Position numbers and translations under genes: made by a program
The notes under the pieces: generated by a model
What the model saw: the letters and a program-made list of their open reading frames with translations, nothing else
What the model was told of the DNA's origin: nothing
Database searches by the model: none
Source: Gibbula magus
Lineage: Eukaryota; Mollusca; Gastropoda; Trochida; Trochidae
Direction of reading: 5' to 3'
DNA: 64,000 nt
NCBI GenBank assembly: GCA_936450465.1
Contig: OW388292.1
Span: forward strand, 29,338,368 to 29,402,367
Shown: one piece after another, positions 23,501-31,959 of the stretch
How the letters are laid out: every line of letters starts with the position of its first letter
Numbering within the stretch: the first letter of the stretch is position 1

Positions 23501-26020
23501 CTGAAAGCATGACTTGGAGTGCGAGTACTGAAATGAACAGATCCCTGTATGTTTTTATAATAAGTTCGTTCAGTTCGTTAATTTCGATATCTAAGGACTT
23601 TTTCTCAGCAAGTTTGTTTTAGCATTCACTGAGCAATGAAAAGTCTGCGAAAACGAGTATCTTGTTACTGTTAGTTATAACCAAGTTTAATTGTACGACA
23701 TGTTTCAATGCCCTTTGATGATGTAATAATATACTCTTATGTAAAATAAAGTTATAATGTTTCATGTACTGTTTGAAAGGCATCCTAGAAGTTGGTTTGA
23801 TGAAGAAAGAAGGAATTTATGGATGAAGAAGTAAAATAAAGAAGTTGGTCATCCATAAATTCCTTGACAGGTGTCTTCTCCATGCTCCTTACAGCCACAC
23901 CAACAATGCAGTTTTATTTTATTGTAAACCATCTCGCTGTTCATTGGCCTAGTTTAGAGTCATGATGTGTGGCCAAAATGCAATGTCTAGACGGTTTTCA
24001 AAAAAGCTATACACAACAACTGAATAGGATTCCAATAAACATGTGCTTGTACGTCTACGTTTCATCAACCATTGGCATCAACATTAATCTTACTATTTAT
24101 CAACGAGTCTTTAATGTTTGTATTACAACAAACACTGGAGATACATATGTATAATTAAGCGTACCCGACAGCCATTGTGAAGTTCTTCAGAAATTGCTGA
24201 CTGCCAAGCAAGAAAGCAAAAAACATCTTTGTCGTATTTTAAAATGACACGGACTTCCGGGTGATGAGCGGACGCTCTATCACTTGAACTACATCGATGA
24301 AAGCGACTTGATTAGATGTTCTTAGAATCGTAGATTTATTTTTTCGAAGCTCCCCTACCACTGACACTGCCTTGCGATCTGTCTTAGTTATGAGAGCATC
24401 ATAAAATAGGCCCAACGGATAATCACTCTTAAAGGGGCTGTAGCACGTTTTTTGCAAATTTTACTTTTTAAAATTTCCCATTTTTAATGATAGTTTATGC
24501 CATATATATTATTTAAAGTAAATCATCTTATTACAAAATCCAATAACCCGTAGTGGTAATAACGGTGTTGCGTATAAAGCAAAAATTGCATGGCGGCCAT
24601 TTCAATGTGAACACATTTTATTATTTCGAATTACAAAATAGAAGAGAGAAGGGTGTTTGACTATTGGTGACAGTAGTTTTCAAATATATTTCATCAATTT
24701 ATTTGAGCGAAAAAACGTGCTTCCGCCTTTTTTAACACCCGGGCCTCTGATTGTGAAACTTTGATCAAAACCATGCTTCTGAAAACCAGAGATCATTAAC
24801 TTAACATAATATAACTGCTTTCTGAACACGAAGTAACTGGTTACAATTCGGGAATAGATTTAAACATACATAGATTCAATCATGCTAATTCTTGATATGA
24901 CATATACGCCCTTTAAACTCAAAATTTGATCTAATCTCATTTTGTTTCTAATAACGACTACGACGTTACTTTACGCGATCTGTGATCGTTGAGATCTAGG
25001 CCTCAATACTCATACAGTCGTAATCCACTATAAGGTACCGCGTTTACCCTTATAAGCACCGAGTTTCCAATAAGCACCAGATTTCCGGATTACCGGATCT
25101 CCGATAAGCAGCGGGTCTTGAATAAGCGACGGGTCTTTAATATACACCGGATCTCCAATAATCAGCGAGTCTCTAATAACCACCGCCCGGTCTCTGATAA
25201 GAGCCCTTTTAGCCGACATAAAAGCGGTGGTTGAGTAAATTAGCGCAGGGCTCCCATTGGTTGTCGGGTCTACAATAAACACCGTGTGTGATGTTTGTTT
25301 ACAATGGAACTTTTATAGAAAATACATTGGGAAAATATATCCTATGTGTCAATGAAACTATAAGCACTGGGCCTCTGATACGCACCGAACATGGACGTCT
25401 ACTGAGTAAATAACTGCGGAGGTGTTTATTACAGGAAATAATGTACAGCTGTATTCGTATATGGTGCCCTGTACCCCGATGTCAGCATTAGTTAAATGTG
25501 GTAATGTCTTCATTTATATCTTGTTAATACTGTAACGTGGACACGCCCATGCAATGTTCAGTGGCGTTTAATGCGGTAGTCAGATAAATGTTGACACTTC
25601 TACTCACCAAGCCCATACAGTTACTGATGGCGGCCCTGGATTGGTACGGGGAGTTGCTGTATCCTGTGTAGTGACAATCATCGACTTTCTTCACCTTTCT
25701 GTCTATACTATGTGAACCCCAAACCTCGGTCACAAACTGTTTCGACACAAACTTTTTATTGAGAGTCAAATTGAAATAAAATTGCTTCCCGTAAGCAGAT
25801 AGTTTATAAAATATCCTCCCTTCATCATTCATAGGAAAACTGTGAAGATAAAGTCGTTTGGGATGACGTCGATGACGTTGATGCTTGAATGACGTGACGT
25901 CGCGACGTCTCCTTGCCGTAACGTGTTGTTGCCGGATGTCGTAACTAAGGAATCGGCCTCGTTGATCCACCAACACAGGGATAACCATCTCATAGTGAGT
26001 CAGCTGATCGAGGAGACTTG
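8416..26020 (-). CDS. ADAMTS6/ADAMTS10-like secreted metalloprotease (partial, 13 exons assembled)
   Basis: Minus-strand gene read from 26020 to 8416. Thirteen exons join in frame with GT-AG borders: 26020-25608, 17637-17487, 16791-16544, 16077-15994, 15352-15210, 15034-14991, 14762-14657, 14318-14172, 13659-13518, 12889-12782, 10361-10216, 9600-9537, 8518-8416. In order they encode a prodomain with SAYGK and DNCHYTGY-like segments, a cysteine-switch SHCGV, a furin site GRHRR before S, a reprolysin domain with HEIGHNFGMHHDG and a Met-turn ARIMAA, a disintegrin-like domain, a thrombospondin type 1 repeat (CSRTCGGG) and the start of the cysteine-rich domain ([12 protein letters not shown]). Closest by remembered family sequence are human ADAMTS6 and ADAMTS10, secreted zinc proteases that bind the extracellular matrix and fibrillin microfibrils. 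All zinc ligands and the catalytic Glu are present. Missing are the signal-peptide exon upstream of 26020 and the spacer, later thrombospondin repeats and PLAC domain. The last visible donor is good, so the gene should continue leftward. Confidence 0.9.
8519..9536. other. ADAMTS intron
   Basis: About 1 kb of AT-rich intron between the last two recognised exons. No repeats or exons were seen. Confidence 0.55.
9537..9600 (-). CDS. ADAMTS exon: end of thrombospondin repeat
   Basis: 64 nt. With the split Lys codon it reads [20 protein letters not shown] and TK. The GGKYCLG..R..SCNT pattern is closest to ADAMTS6/10. The acceptor is TGTTACAG and the donor GTAAAA. Confidence 0.9.
9601..10215. other. 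ADAMTS intron
   Basis: 615-bp intron. The 94-aa plus-strand frame at 9822-10106 is not recognisable and is treated as chance. Confidence 0.5.
10216..10361 (-). CDS. ADAMTS exon: first thrombospondin type 1 repeat
   Basis: 146 nt. It reads [20 protein letters not shown], then [20 protein letters not shown] and [25 protein letters not shown] is the classic TSP1 core with its Trp ladder and Cys pair. The acceptor is GTCGCACAG and the donor GTAAGG. Confidence 0.92.
10592..11016 (+). mobile_element. TTAA-flanked MITE, family B, copy 2
   Basis: 425 bp between TTAA borders, same orientation as 447-850. It shares the ATTACGTGAAATGAAAAC, CGCAGCGCCGATGAATGGCT and CGAATTTCGTTTCCAGAAAA segments. It sits in an ADAMTS intron. 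Confidence 0.6.
11017..12071. other. ADAMTS intron interior
   Basis: About 1 kb of AT-rich intron between two MITEs. No exon was recognised on either strand. Confidence 0.5.
12072..12432 (+). mobile_element. TTAA-flanked MITE, family A, copy 2
   Basis: 361 bp with TTAA on both sides. The ends are AGGGGGCAGTAGCACG on the left and CGTGCTACTGCCCCT on the right. It is colinear with the copies at 7906, 24429 and 51170 and lies in an ADAMTS intron in the same orientation as the others. Confidence 0.75.
12782..12889 (-). CDS. ADAMTS exon: disintegrin-like domain, second half
   Basis: 108 nt, 36 codons: [20 protein letters not shown], then [23 protein letters not shown] and [10 protein letters not shown] are typical of the family. 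The acceptor is TCATCAG and the donor GTGGGT. Confidence 0.88.
12890..13517. other. ADAMTS intron
   Basis: AT-rich intron of 628 bp. Nothing was recognised beyond an A/T-homopolymer-rich patch near 13190-13230. Confidence 0.5.
13518..13659 (-). CDS. ADAMTS exon: disintegrin-like domain, first half
   Basis: 142 nt. It reads (D)[16 protein letters not shown], then [20 protein letters not shown] and SSSACKIQ. The acceptor TTTTCAG four bases upstream of a second CAGG was chosen because only that choice keeps the frame and restores the family's LDSG start. Confidence 0.86.
13660..14171. other. ADAMTS intron
   Basis: 512-bp intron with no further exon or repeat recognised. Confidence 0.6.
14172..14318 (-). 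CDS. ADAMTS exon: third zinc ligand, Met-turn and end of catalytic domain
   Basis: 147 nt. With the preceding split codon it reads [20 protein letters not shown], then [20 protein letters not shown] and SREYITSFL. It provides the third zinc His and the invariant Asp of HXXGXXHD, plus the Met-turn Met. The acceptor is TGTTCCAG and the donor GTAAGA. Confidence 0.9.
14515..14582 (+). repeat. tRNA-Leu-like sequence, probably a SINE head or tRNA pseudogene
   Basis: Contains a good B-box, GGTTCGAACCTCC, preceded by CTAATCTTAAGACT, which resembles the anticodon arm of a tRNA-Leu(TAA). The A-box region and acceptor stem do not pair well, so this is not a convincing functional tRNA. Confidence 0.35.
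14657..14762 (-). CDS. ADAMTS exon: zinc-binding helix, first half
   Basis: 106 nt. It reads [19 protein letters not shown] then [15 protein letters not shown]. It carries two zinc-ligand His residues and the catalytic Glu of HEXXH. The donor GTAATA splits the following Asn codon, which the next exon completes. Confidence 0.9.
14991..15034 (-). CDS. ADAMTS exon: catalytic domain, part 4 (44 nt)
   Basis: A short exon encoding [14 protein letters not shown], with split codons at both ends that resolve to Arg and Gly. The acceptor is TCTTACAG and the donor GTAAGA. It is too short to be found as an open frame and is identified by the conserved peptide. Confidence 0.88.
15210..15352 (-). CDS. ADAMTS exon: catalytic domain, part 3
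   Basis: 143 nt. It reads [20 protein letters not shown], then [20 protein letters not shown] and DNAVLIT. The [14 protein letters not shown] and [11 protein letters not shown] blocks are characteristic of the ADAMTS6/10 pair. The acceptor is GTGACAG, the donor GTGATG, and it ends in phase 2. Confidence 0.9.
15760..15978. repeat. GAT/GAC-rich minisatellite with a 72-bp higher-order unit
   Basis: An imperfect trinucleotide tract of GATGAT, GATGAC and related triplets. Within it a unit beginning ACACTGATGACG at 15841 recurs at 15913, a spacing of 72 bp. All three frames on both strands are partly open, giving Asp-rich, Ser-rich or Met-rich frames that are artefacts of the repeat. It lies in the ADAMTS intron beside the exon at 15994. 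Confidence 0.8.
15994..16077 (-). CDS. ADAMTS exon: catalytic domain, part 2
   Basis: 84 nt, 28 whole codons: [20 protein letters not shown] then LVLLTEAQ, a strongly conserved ADAMTS segment. It has an AG acceptor (CTTGAGGTCAG) and a GTAATA donor. A GAT-rich minisatellite starts only about 16 bp past the donor. Confidence 0.9.
16370..16540 (-). pseudogene. two partial tandem copies of the ADAMTS catalytic-domain exon end
   Basis: On the minus strand, about 16510-16435 repeats the last third of the neighbouring exon. It reads [16 protein letters not shown] instead of [15 protein letters not shown], with small insertions. A shorter piece follows at about 16434-16375. Both contain the same novel block with a (TG)n run next to GTTCGCTATTAA, so they arose by tandem duplication after the first copy was made. 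The copy lacks the GTAAGT donor at the matching place, so it is unlikely to be used as an exon. Confidence 0.65.
16544..16791 (-). CDS. ADAMTS exon: furin site and start of the catalytic domain
   Basis: 248 nt. The prodomain end carries KGRHRR before S, an R-X-R-R furin cleavage site. It is followed by [17 protein letters not shown] and YVLTIMNI, the first strand and helix of the reprolysin fold. The acceptor is CATTGCAG and the donor GTAAGT. The adjacent intron (16370-16540) carries broken duplicate pieces of this exon. Confidence 0.88.
16805..17486. other. ADAMTS intron with a short tandem duplication
   Basis: AT-rich intron. At about 16988-17052 a ~32-bp unit containing GAAGAATGAGAGTTAAGG followed by ATCTCAGTT is present twice in tandem. 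Nothing else was recognised. Confidence 0.55.
17487..17637 (-). CDS. ADAMTS exon: end of prodomain with cysteine switch
   Basis: 151 nt. It reads from [16 protein letters not shown] through [11 protein letters not shown] to DDDSHCGVT. The Cys in SHCGV is the expected cysteine-switch residue that holds the protease latent. The acceptor is ATGTTTCAG, the donor GTAAGG, and it ends in phase 1. An 8-kb intron separates it from the preceding exon. Confidence 0.88.
17638..20089. other. large ADAMTS intron, left part
   Basis: AT-rich intron sequence without recognised exons or named repeats on either strand. Confidence 0.45.
20090..21165. repeat. ~1-kb imperfect GAT/GAA trinucleotide tract
   Basis: Nearly all triplets are GAT, GAA, AAT or close variants (runs of GATGATGAAGATGAA and GATAATGATGAT types). 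It is a decayed trinucleotide microsatellite inside the large ADAMTS intron. Frames of 66-120 aa on both strands here are low-complexity Asp, Met, Ile or Ser runs made by the repeat. Confidence 0.8.
21206..21787 (-). CDS. unrecognised 193-codon open frame in the ADAMTS intron (doubtful)
   Basis: An open frame of 193 codons on the minus strand, longer than most chance frames in this window and in locally less AT-rich sequence. The translation has no motif, signal peptide or repeat that I recognise. It contains the peptides [20 protein letters not shown] and [20 protein letters not shown]. It lies next to the GAT tract. It could be a chance frame, a small intronic gene or a remnant of a mobile element; no evidence separates these. 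Confidence 0.2.
   Translation of the reverse strand: MPILLITSVQKRCVFLTFHPTKYCGKYSGKVPSPLLSEHQLKPIIEVTVTDLHCGQKDLRHQSDSWVFIGLCRHVIKEEQFRFVASVSSHFFISVGINVPQQLPNVRSYNNQRPQRGAKSSNQRLHQHPAHAHCLRDLLKANSSASPLVFVWSRCAGANSLPCLSLFYSPLNRPFIRLCIDNKAYGKTEKQVL
21788..24428. other. large ADAMTS intron, middle part
   Basis: AT-rich intron. A stretch near 21957-22210 (around TATAGCGCACTTGTCCTCCC) is less AT-rich and may be an old repeat, but no ends were found. No exon was recognised. Confidence 0.4.
24429..24735 (+). mobile_element. TTAA-flanked MITE, family A, copy 3 (shortened)
   Basis: 307 bp with TTAA borders. The ends are AGGGGCTGTAGCACG on the left and CGTGCTTCCGCCTTTT on the right. It is missing about 50 bp in its right half relative to the other copies, but keeps the central GTTGCGTATAAAGCAAAAAT block. 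Confidence 0.7.
25030..25285. repeat. degenerate ~20-bp minisatellite
   Basis: Roughly a dozen imperfect copies of a unit like AATAAGCACCGGGTCTCC, with variants such as GATAAGCAGCGGGTCTT. The minus strand is open through it and reads as repeated IGDP/IRDP-type peptides. It lies in the ADAMTS intron, about 320 bp from the prodomain exon. Confidence 0.65.
25608..26020 (-). CDS. ADAMTS exon: prodomain
   Basis: 413 nt; the first two bases complete a codon from an unseen upstream exon. The acceptor is TTTTACCAG and the donor GTGAGT. Landmarks are [19 protein letters not shown], a basic ARRRRD cluster, [16 protein letters not shown] and [10 protein letters not shown]. It ends after MGL in phase 0. 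Confidence 0.88.
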
Positions 26021-28375
26021 CTGGTAAAATAAACAATAAATTTATCTTCAGTATTTATAGTCTTGACCCGACTGGTTGGGTCGAAAAGACAGGCGTTAAG
26101 TTACAGCACTGAAGCAAAGAGGAACAAGAAGTGTGTCAGCGATAATTGGGCATTGACCTACTCACTGATGGTCCATAATGACACGCTTCTCGAATAGTTT
26201 GACTGATACGATAATGTAATCTGATACTGACAGTGTAGTATAAGAATGATGGGGGTCCCACCTTTAATGTCAATATCGTTTTTTTTAAATTGTCAATTTT
26301 ATCCTTAATCATATAAGTAATGTGATGAAATATTGGCCTGTCAATGTGTTGACGATTTGGTACTTCGCCCTTATCTTATAAATTCTTATTTCGTTGGTGA
26401 CCACATTCACCTGGAACAGAATGACGAAAATGGTTTATATCTTTTATTAAAATCAAACTTTGATCTTACCTGTTTTATCATTAAGGTGTTCTTTAGGAAT
26501 GCCCTGTTCTGCAATATATCGTCCATAGGAATGTGAAGCATAAATAATAATAACGAATATGGAAAGCATGATATAGTTCTATATTAGCCCTTCGACGTCA
26601 TATAACTGATAATTCCCTTCCTCTTTCAGCGAACATCAGGACGTTGTCAAATATATAACACGCCTCCCTGGACCTTAAACACGGACTTCTCACGGCCAGA
26701 CCGTCGCTATTTGAACACTTGCTGTTTTGTATATACAATCTTCATATGTGATCATATTCTATTTTAGATCGGTGCAACTCCGACAGATGATGTCAGTAAC
26801 TGTTAACAAGATAAATCCATATGGAAATTCTCAGGGATAACGCCCGTAGAAGAGTCACTGACTTGAGGATGTCCGGGTAACCAGTTATATTCCTTCGTCG
26901 GTTTGGGAAGGGTACACTCCCACTATTCTAGCAGATACAGATGAGTTTGGTGACAAAGTGCACGGAGAGATTCTCGTATATTGTGAAGAAGGCCGCCAAA
27001 GCCACCACGAACAATCCGGGAGTAAATGAGAATTGATGAAGTAAAGTGTTACAGAATGTCAGAGGCGATTATAAAAACAAAAAGCAATTCGTTTCAATTA
27101 AAACAGCTGACACAATAGAACGGAGAGCTGAACGTCTGTTGGTTCAACATCTTCCACAATGCTAAAACAAACATCACATCCTCTTTTATGTTTTCCTTCC
27201 GCTTAAAAAATCGCAAATCCATCTATTGTTGCACAATTTTGAAACCACGTTTAGAAATCACAACTTTCAGTATCAAGGGACTTTTTGTACAAATGCTTTT
27301 CCCAAAGAAAAAAGTCCGTGTTGAAAGCGCACGCTCACCAATTAGCACAAAAATCCGCAACCTAGCGCGAAAACCAGTCACCTCAGCAATTTGTACGTGA
27401 AGTTGTAGTAAGACTGAGCTCCGTCTGTTTTAACATATCACTGCGCGCTGCTGATTGAAAGCCTTACATGCTCCGTCCAAGACTTCTTACTTTTAGCGTA
27501 ACCAGGTCGCTGTTGGCGAGCCGGCAAGACGGGGCATTTGGACATGTGCTTTCAATACTCGTGTCTCTGTCTCGGTGAAAAATGTTTATTGTATAATAGA
27601 TTTTCACCTTCTTCGTTTTCACCTTTCCGCACTTGTGGCGAGACGCAAAGGGCACATTGTGTATGAAATGAAACAGCTAACTTTACAAGTGAAACGTTTG
27701 CAAGTCTCGAGGTTCACTTTCCCTTTCGCAATACATAATGTAACTACAATTTGTTTTACTGCGGGGCTATGGTGTTATCGTCGGTTCGTGTCACAATATG
27801 TATTGTAATATTAACACCATATAACATGCCACGAATTCCATATAATATCATATTATAGCATATCATAACATGTCATAAAAGCATGTAGTTAAAATAATTT
27901 ATTGATATACAAAAATATCTCAACAACAAAACTCGATGTTCTTGAACTGACTATCACATGGTTCGTGGCGGCTTTATCATTGCTTCGTGTCACAACGTGT
28001 CGTGTAATATACATCCTATATCAGGTCATGTAATTGCAGGCAATATCATATTTTTATTTAAACACATTCAAAAGAATGGACCTGAAATAGAAACCACCTT
28101 TGCAAAATAATATCAAATAGTGTGACCAATTGAATAAACTTAGAAGAACATCTACACAATGTTTACTATATACAACGGTGGTGTTTTATGCTTGAATATG
28201 CTTGTACGCAAAATGATAGAAACATTTCTGCTAATGTCATGTCAAGGAGATGTTAAATGATGCACTTACTGAAATATCAACACATGTACGTGGATCTAGT
28301 ACTTGCCGTGTGGTTCGAAGTCACTTCCCCAGTGTATATCATCTTTGGGTGTTCGCAGCGTGAGTGCTTAGACTT
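26021..28375. other. upstream intron or 5' flank of the ADAMTS gene
   Basis: The missing signal-peptide exon should lie to the right of 26020, but nothing here reads as one. The short frames at 27188-27400, 27464-27655 and 27575-27808 are not recognisable. Confidence 0.4.
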
Positions 28376-28386
28376 CAATGATAGGG

Positions 28387-28474
28387 GCACCCCGGGGCGG
28401 ATCCATGGGGGGGGTTCTGGGGGTCCGGACCCCCCCCTTTTCAAATCCATGTATAAGTTGGGATATACATTAAC

Positions 28475-28516
<42 letters not shown>

Positions 28517-28576
28517 ACTGAGTGGAGAAAAATTGTTTTGGGACCCCCCCCTTTCAAAAATCCTGGATCCGCCCCT
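28387..28576. mobile_element. hAT-like MITE carrying a 43-bp poly-C tract
   Basis: Inverted ends CCGGGGCGGATCCATGG (left) and CTGGATCCGCCCCTG (right), with further C- and G-rich inverted blocks inside (GGTCCGGACCCCCCC and GGGACCCCCCCTTTC). Possible target duplication GCACC on both sides. The interior holds an uninterrupted run of about 43 C residues at 28474-28516. The CAGGGGCGG-type end suggests a hAT-related MITE (inference). Confidence 0.55.
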
Positions 28577-31500
28577 GGCACCTGTTGATTGTTGTCAAAT
28601 GTAGTTGAGCTAGTGTCTGCATTTATATAAGTTACAGTATGGAACTATACTTGTATTCATATGTTATGTTATTATTTAATTGGAATAGATACTCTTTTTA
28701 AATTTCCTTTCTCATTATATCATTGCTGATTTTGATGTTGTATATACTGGCATTTTAAAATCACCATTTCGTAATATTTTCGTTAAGCTTTTCTTGATTT
28801 GATGTTTTAATGTTTTATATGACATCTCATCATGTTTTATCATATTGGTCCGTCTTTGATGGTTAGTATGTCTCGTTATTATCCATATTCTTTATTTTTT
28901 CTTAATACCATGTCATTTTAGCACAATTTAAGATCCTGCTTGAACTACACTCTCTACAATATGTTAAGCACAAGCAACCTTCACAACTTTATTTCAACAG
29001 AATAATTATACTTTCAAGATTTTCTAGACATGCACATGCTATTGAACATAGAGATTAAGAATATGTGAGCCATCGGATACCTTTACAATATTATTAACGA
29101 TACCAATTAAGCAAGTTACCATTCATGAAAGATTCACAATCTTTACAAGACACTTGCCACTAGCAGGCGATTGGGTTAAAGAGACTCCCAAATATAGCTG
29201 ACATATTCTCTCAACGAACAGACTAGACTGACACTTGACTTCATATCATTATTTTGTGTTGGACGAATGAGTTGATATATTTACCAAGTTGTCAGTAGTG
29301 TATATGATGACCAGTTTTTCATAATATTATGATTAAGTCCCACTGTTGTTGTGCTTGTTTTAATGCTTTTAGGTGTTTTTTAAATTCTTTTTGAGTGGCA
29401 TCCACCAACTTCTCCTAAACCGGAGAGTTCAAGAAATACTCGTTTACGGCCTGTATATATGTAGTTACTGTATTATATGACAATGCCTCGTTTCACACCT
29501 CCCGACTGACAAGGACTGCTGTAAATCAGAGTGAGTGTGGGAGAGCTTTCTCAACATCCATACTTAACTGATCGGCCCAGCTTTTTTCCGAAATGCTAAG
29601 GACAGTTCTGCGAAAGCCTATGTGGATAAAGAAGTGCTGCTGAATATTTGACAGAGGCTTCCGAGAAGTAGAGCAACCTAGATATTATGATGAGGAGTGT
29701 ATTGCGAACAAGGGTGGTTAAGTAAGTAGAATGTCGATGATGAAATCTGACCAAAGGGTTCGACTTCCACGAATGGCCTAGAACTTGTAGGCTAATTCTC
29801 GTGGAATACATATCCCAATCAACTATCAGTTATTTTTTATATATCAAAGTGCATATGTGTAGGATGAGATGCAGAGACGCCTCCATCAGCTCAGCACAAG
29901 AAACTCCCGCAAAGGAGGTGAGGCCGAGGACATACCCCCGCGCGCCAAACTAATGGAGAATTGAGAACCAATGGAAATTAAAACAAAGTCATTTCCAACT
30001 TGAATTGGAGTTCATTTCTGAACATCAACTCAGTATACTTTATAAATTCAGTTTTCAAATGTCTTATTACTGTTTTACTAAGTATCTGTTTTACCCTCGA
30101 AACATAAACAATCCCTCATGTAATATAAGAGATTCAACATTAGTCGAAATCATTAGAGGGGAGCTGCAAATTATTGGAAGTAATGTAGGGTAAGATTGAA
30201 TTAATGTTTACTCAACATTGTTCTAAGTTGACTCACAGGTTCGACCTGAATTCGAACATACCAGTACTATAGAAGTGTTTTATAAGGATGATCTGGCCCG
30301 ATCTACCTTTCTGTTGCAGTTTGTACATAATTGACTTTTTCAGACGTCTGTTGTAATTCTACTTTTGAACTCTTCTTTGTCTGATAGTAATCCATCAAGT
30401 TCTCGAGTGTTGTGTGTTTCTCAGACACAACAATGCACTTCAGCTGCATGCAGCCTTTTGTTTAATGGCACTGTTTCCACATTCCAAGGGTAATCTCATG
30501 ACATTTTCTGGAAGAAATCGCTGTAGATATAACAAATATAATGCCAGTAATTATAAACAGTGTTATATCATATGTATGCTGACATTTTACACCGAATCAC
30601 AAGAACGTGCAATCTATCTCACATCAACGAGTGTAGACTTTATCATTCAACTCGGTAAATCGCGGCCATCAAATCAGCCCTATGAGGCACGGGAAGATCA
30701 TTAGTTTATACCGTAATGTACGTTTGTAGAGCAATTCGAATGTTATATAACGGAGTTCAAAGATAAGGAGAAATGACCTTTGTTCTAAATTTTGGAATAC
30801 ATAATGGGGACCTCAATCAATGTGACTATGCATTGCGTGAATCAATGACTTATTCAAATTTAGAATTTTAGTCCTTCGATGAACGTAGAAGGAAAGTGGA
30901 GACAATGCCAGTGTCCCCCTCTGATTGTCTGAATGTAATGATCTGGCTTGAATCCAAGAATGGTTTCGATCGAAAACAAACAATTATCCTTGATGAAACC
31001 TTTTTTTTAAAATCAACAGCGATGGGGAGAGATGTGAACTAGAGATTTGAATCAGAGGACCTACCAACTCAGCTAAAACAGATCATCTTTTCATCTGATC
31101 CTGCCACATACTCTTCCAGTAATAGCAGTCCGAATACGTTCATAGGACACTTAAAATACTTTTTTTCCTTTTGGTATACAGAATACTTCAACTAAACATC
31201 ATTATGCGGGTCGTTCAGAACAGACGTTCACGAAGAGAAAAAGTTAGACATAAAAATCTAGTTCGAAATGGTAAATGATGGATTGTTCTGTATTTACATT
31301 TTTAGAAAAAAAAATGCAGAGGTTTTGACGACGAAATTGTGCAGTTGTGTCCATACAAACGTTGATACGTTTTTGCTGTACTAAACGTTGCAAAGACACA
31401 AACGTCACCACGCCAATAACCTTATATTTGGGTCGGTCTGCCGTCTCAAATGTTCTTATTACATAAGGTCTAAATGCTAACATGACGTGTCAGCGGTCAA

Positions 31501-31650
31501 TAGCCTTTCTCCTCCGATGTTACACACAACGCAAACACAAAATAAGTGTAATATTTACGCTAGAAGACGTGAGAGCAGGAATCCAACACTGAACAAACAC
31601 TGACAATTCCTTACATAAGTAACGGTGTTTCTTTTCCTCGGTCTGCCTTT
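28577..31650. other. intergenic or intronic AT-rich DNA
   Basis: About 3 kb with no recognised exon, RNA gene or repeat on either strand. Confidence 0.4.
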
Positions 31651-31772
31651 CTTTAAATGTGTCGACTTCTGGCGATACCACACATGTCATGAGCAATAGT
31701 TTACTGTTTTCACAGCAGGACTTTAATATCCGCTTCTGTTTCCGGGGGTCGAGCCCGTGGTTCTATGACAAC

Positions 31773-31816
31773 AAGATGGCGGTAACTCGACTCCCAGACA
31801 CTGGCGGCCATCTTGG
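31773..31816. promoter_or_regulatory. inverted pair of YY1-like sites, candidate promoter
   Basis: AAGATGGCGG at 31773-31782 and GGCGGCCATCTTGG at 31803-31816 are YY1-type core motifs in opposite orientation, about 20 bp apart, in a locally GC-richer patch between ADAMTS (leftward) and TRAPPC5 (rightward). In animals such motifs often sit just downstream of housekeeping transcription starts. No first exon could be tied to it. Confidence 0.3.
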
Positions 31817-31959
31817 AATTGCCAGTCTGGTGATTGCGAAAAAAAAATCCGAACCGGAACTCACAACTACATGGTATTTCTACCATGTTATTCATGATGC
31901 AAATCTAACATTTAGTCTCGTGTTCAAAGATTATTTAAACAATTGTATATATTAGAGAG

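Noticed and set aside
28257..28604. 115-codon frame with a poly-proline run
   Set aside because: The proline run is the poly-C tract of a MITE; the rest is unrelated flank.
31773..31835. First exon of TRAPPC5 starting at the ATG in the YY1-like motif (MAVTR...)
   Set aside because: Only the first few residues loosely resemble a TRAPPC5 start; the following residues do not match and the ATG belongs to the YY1-like word.
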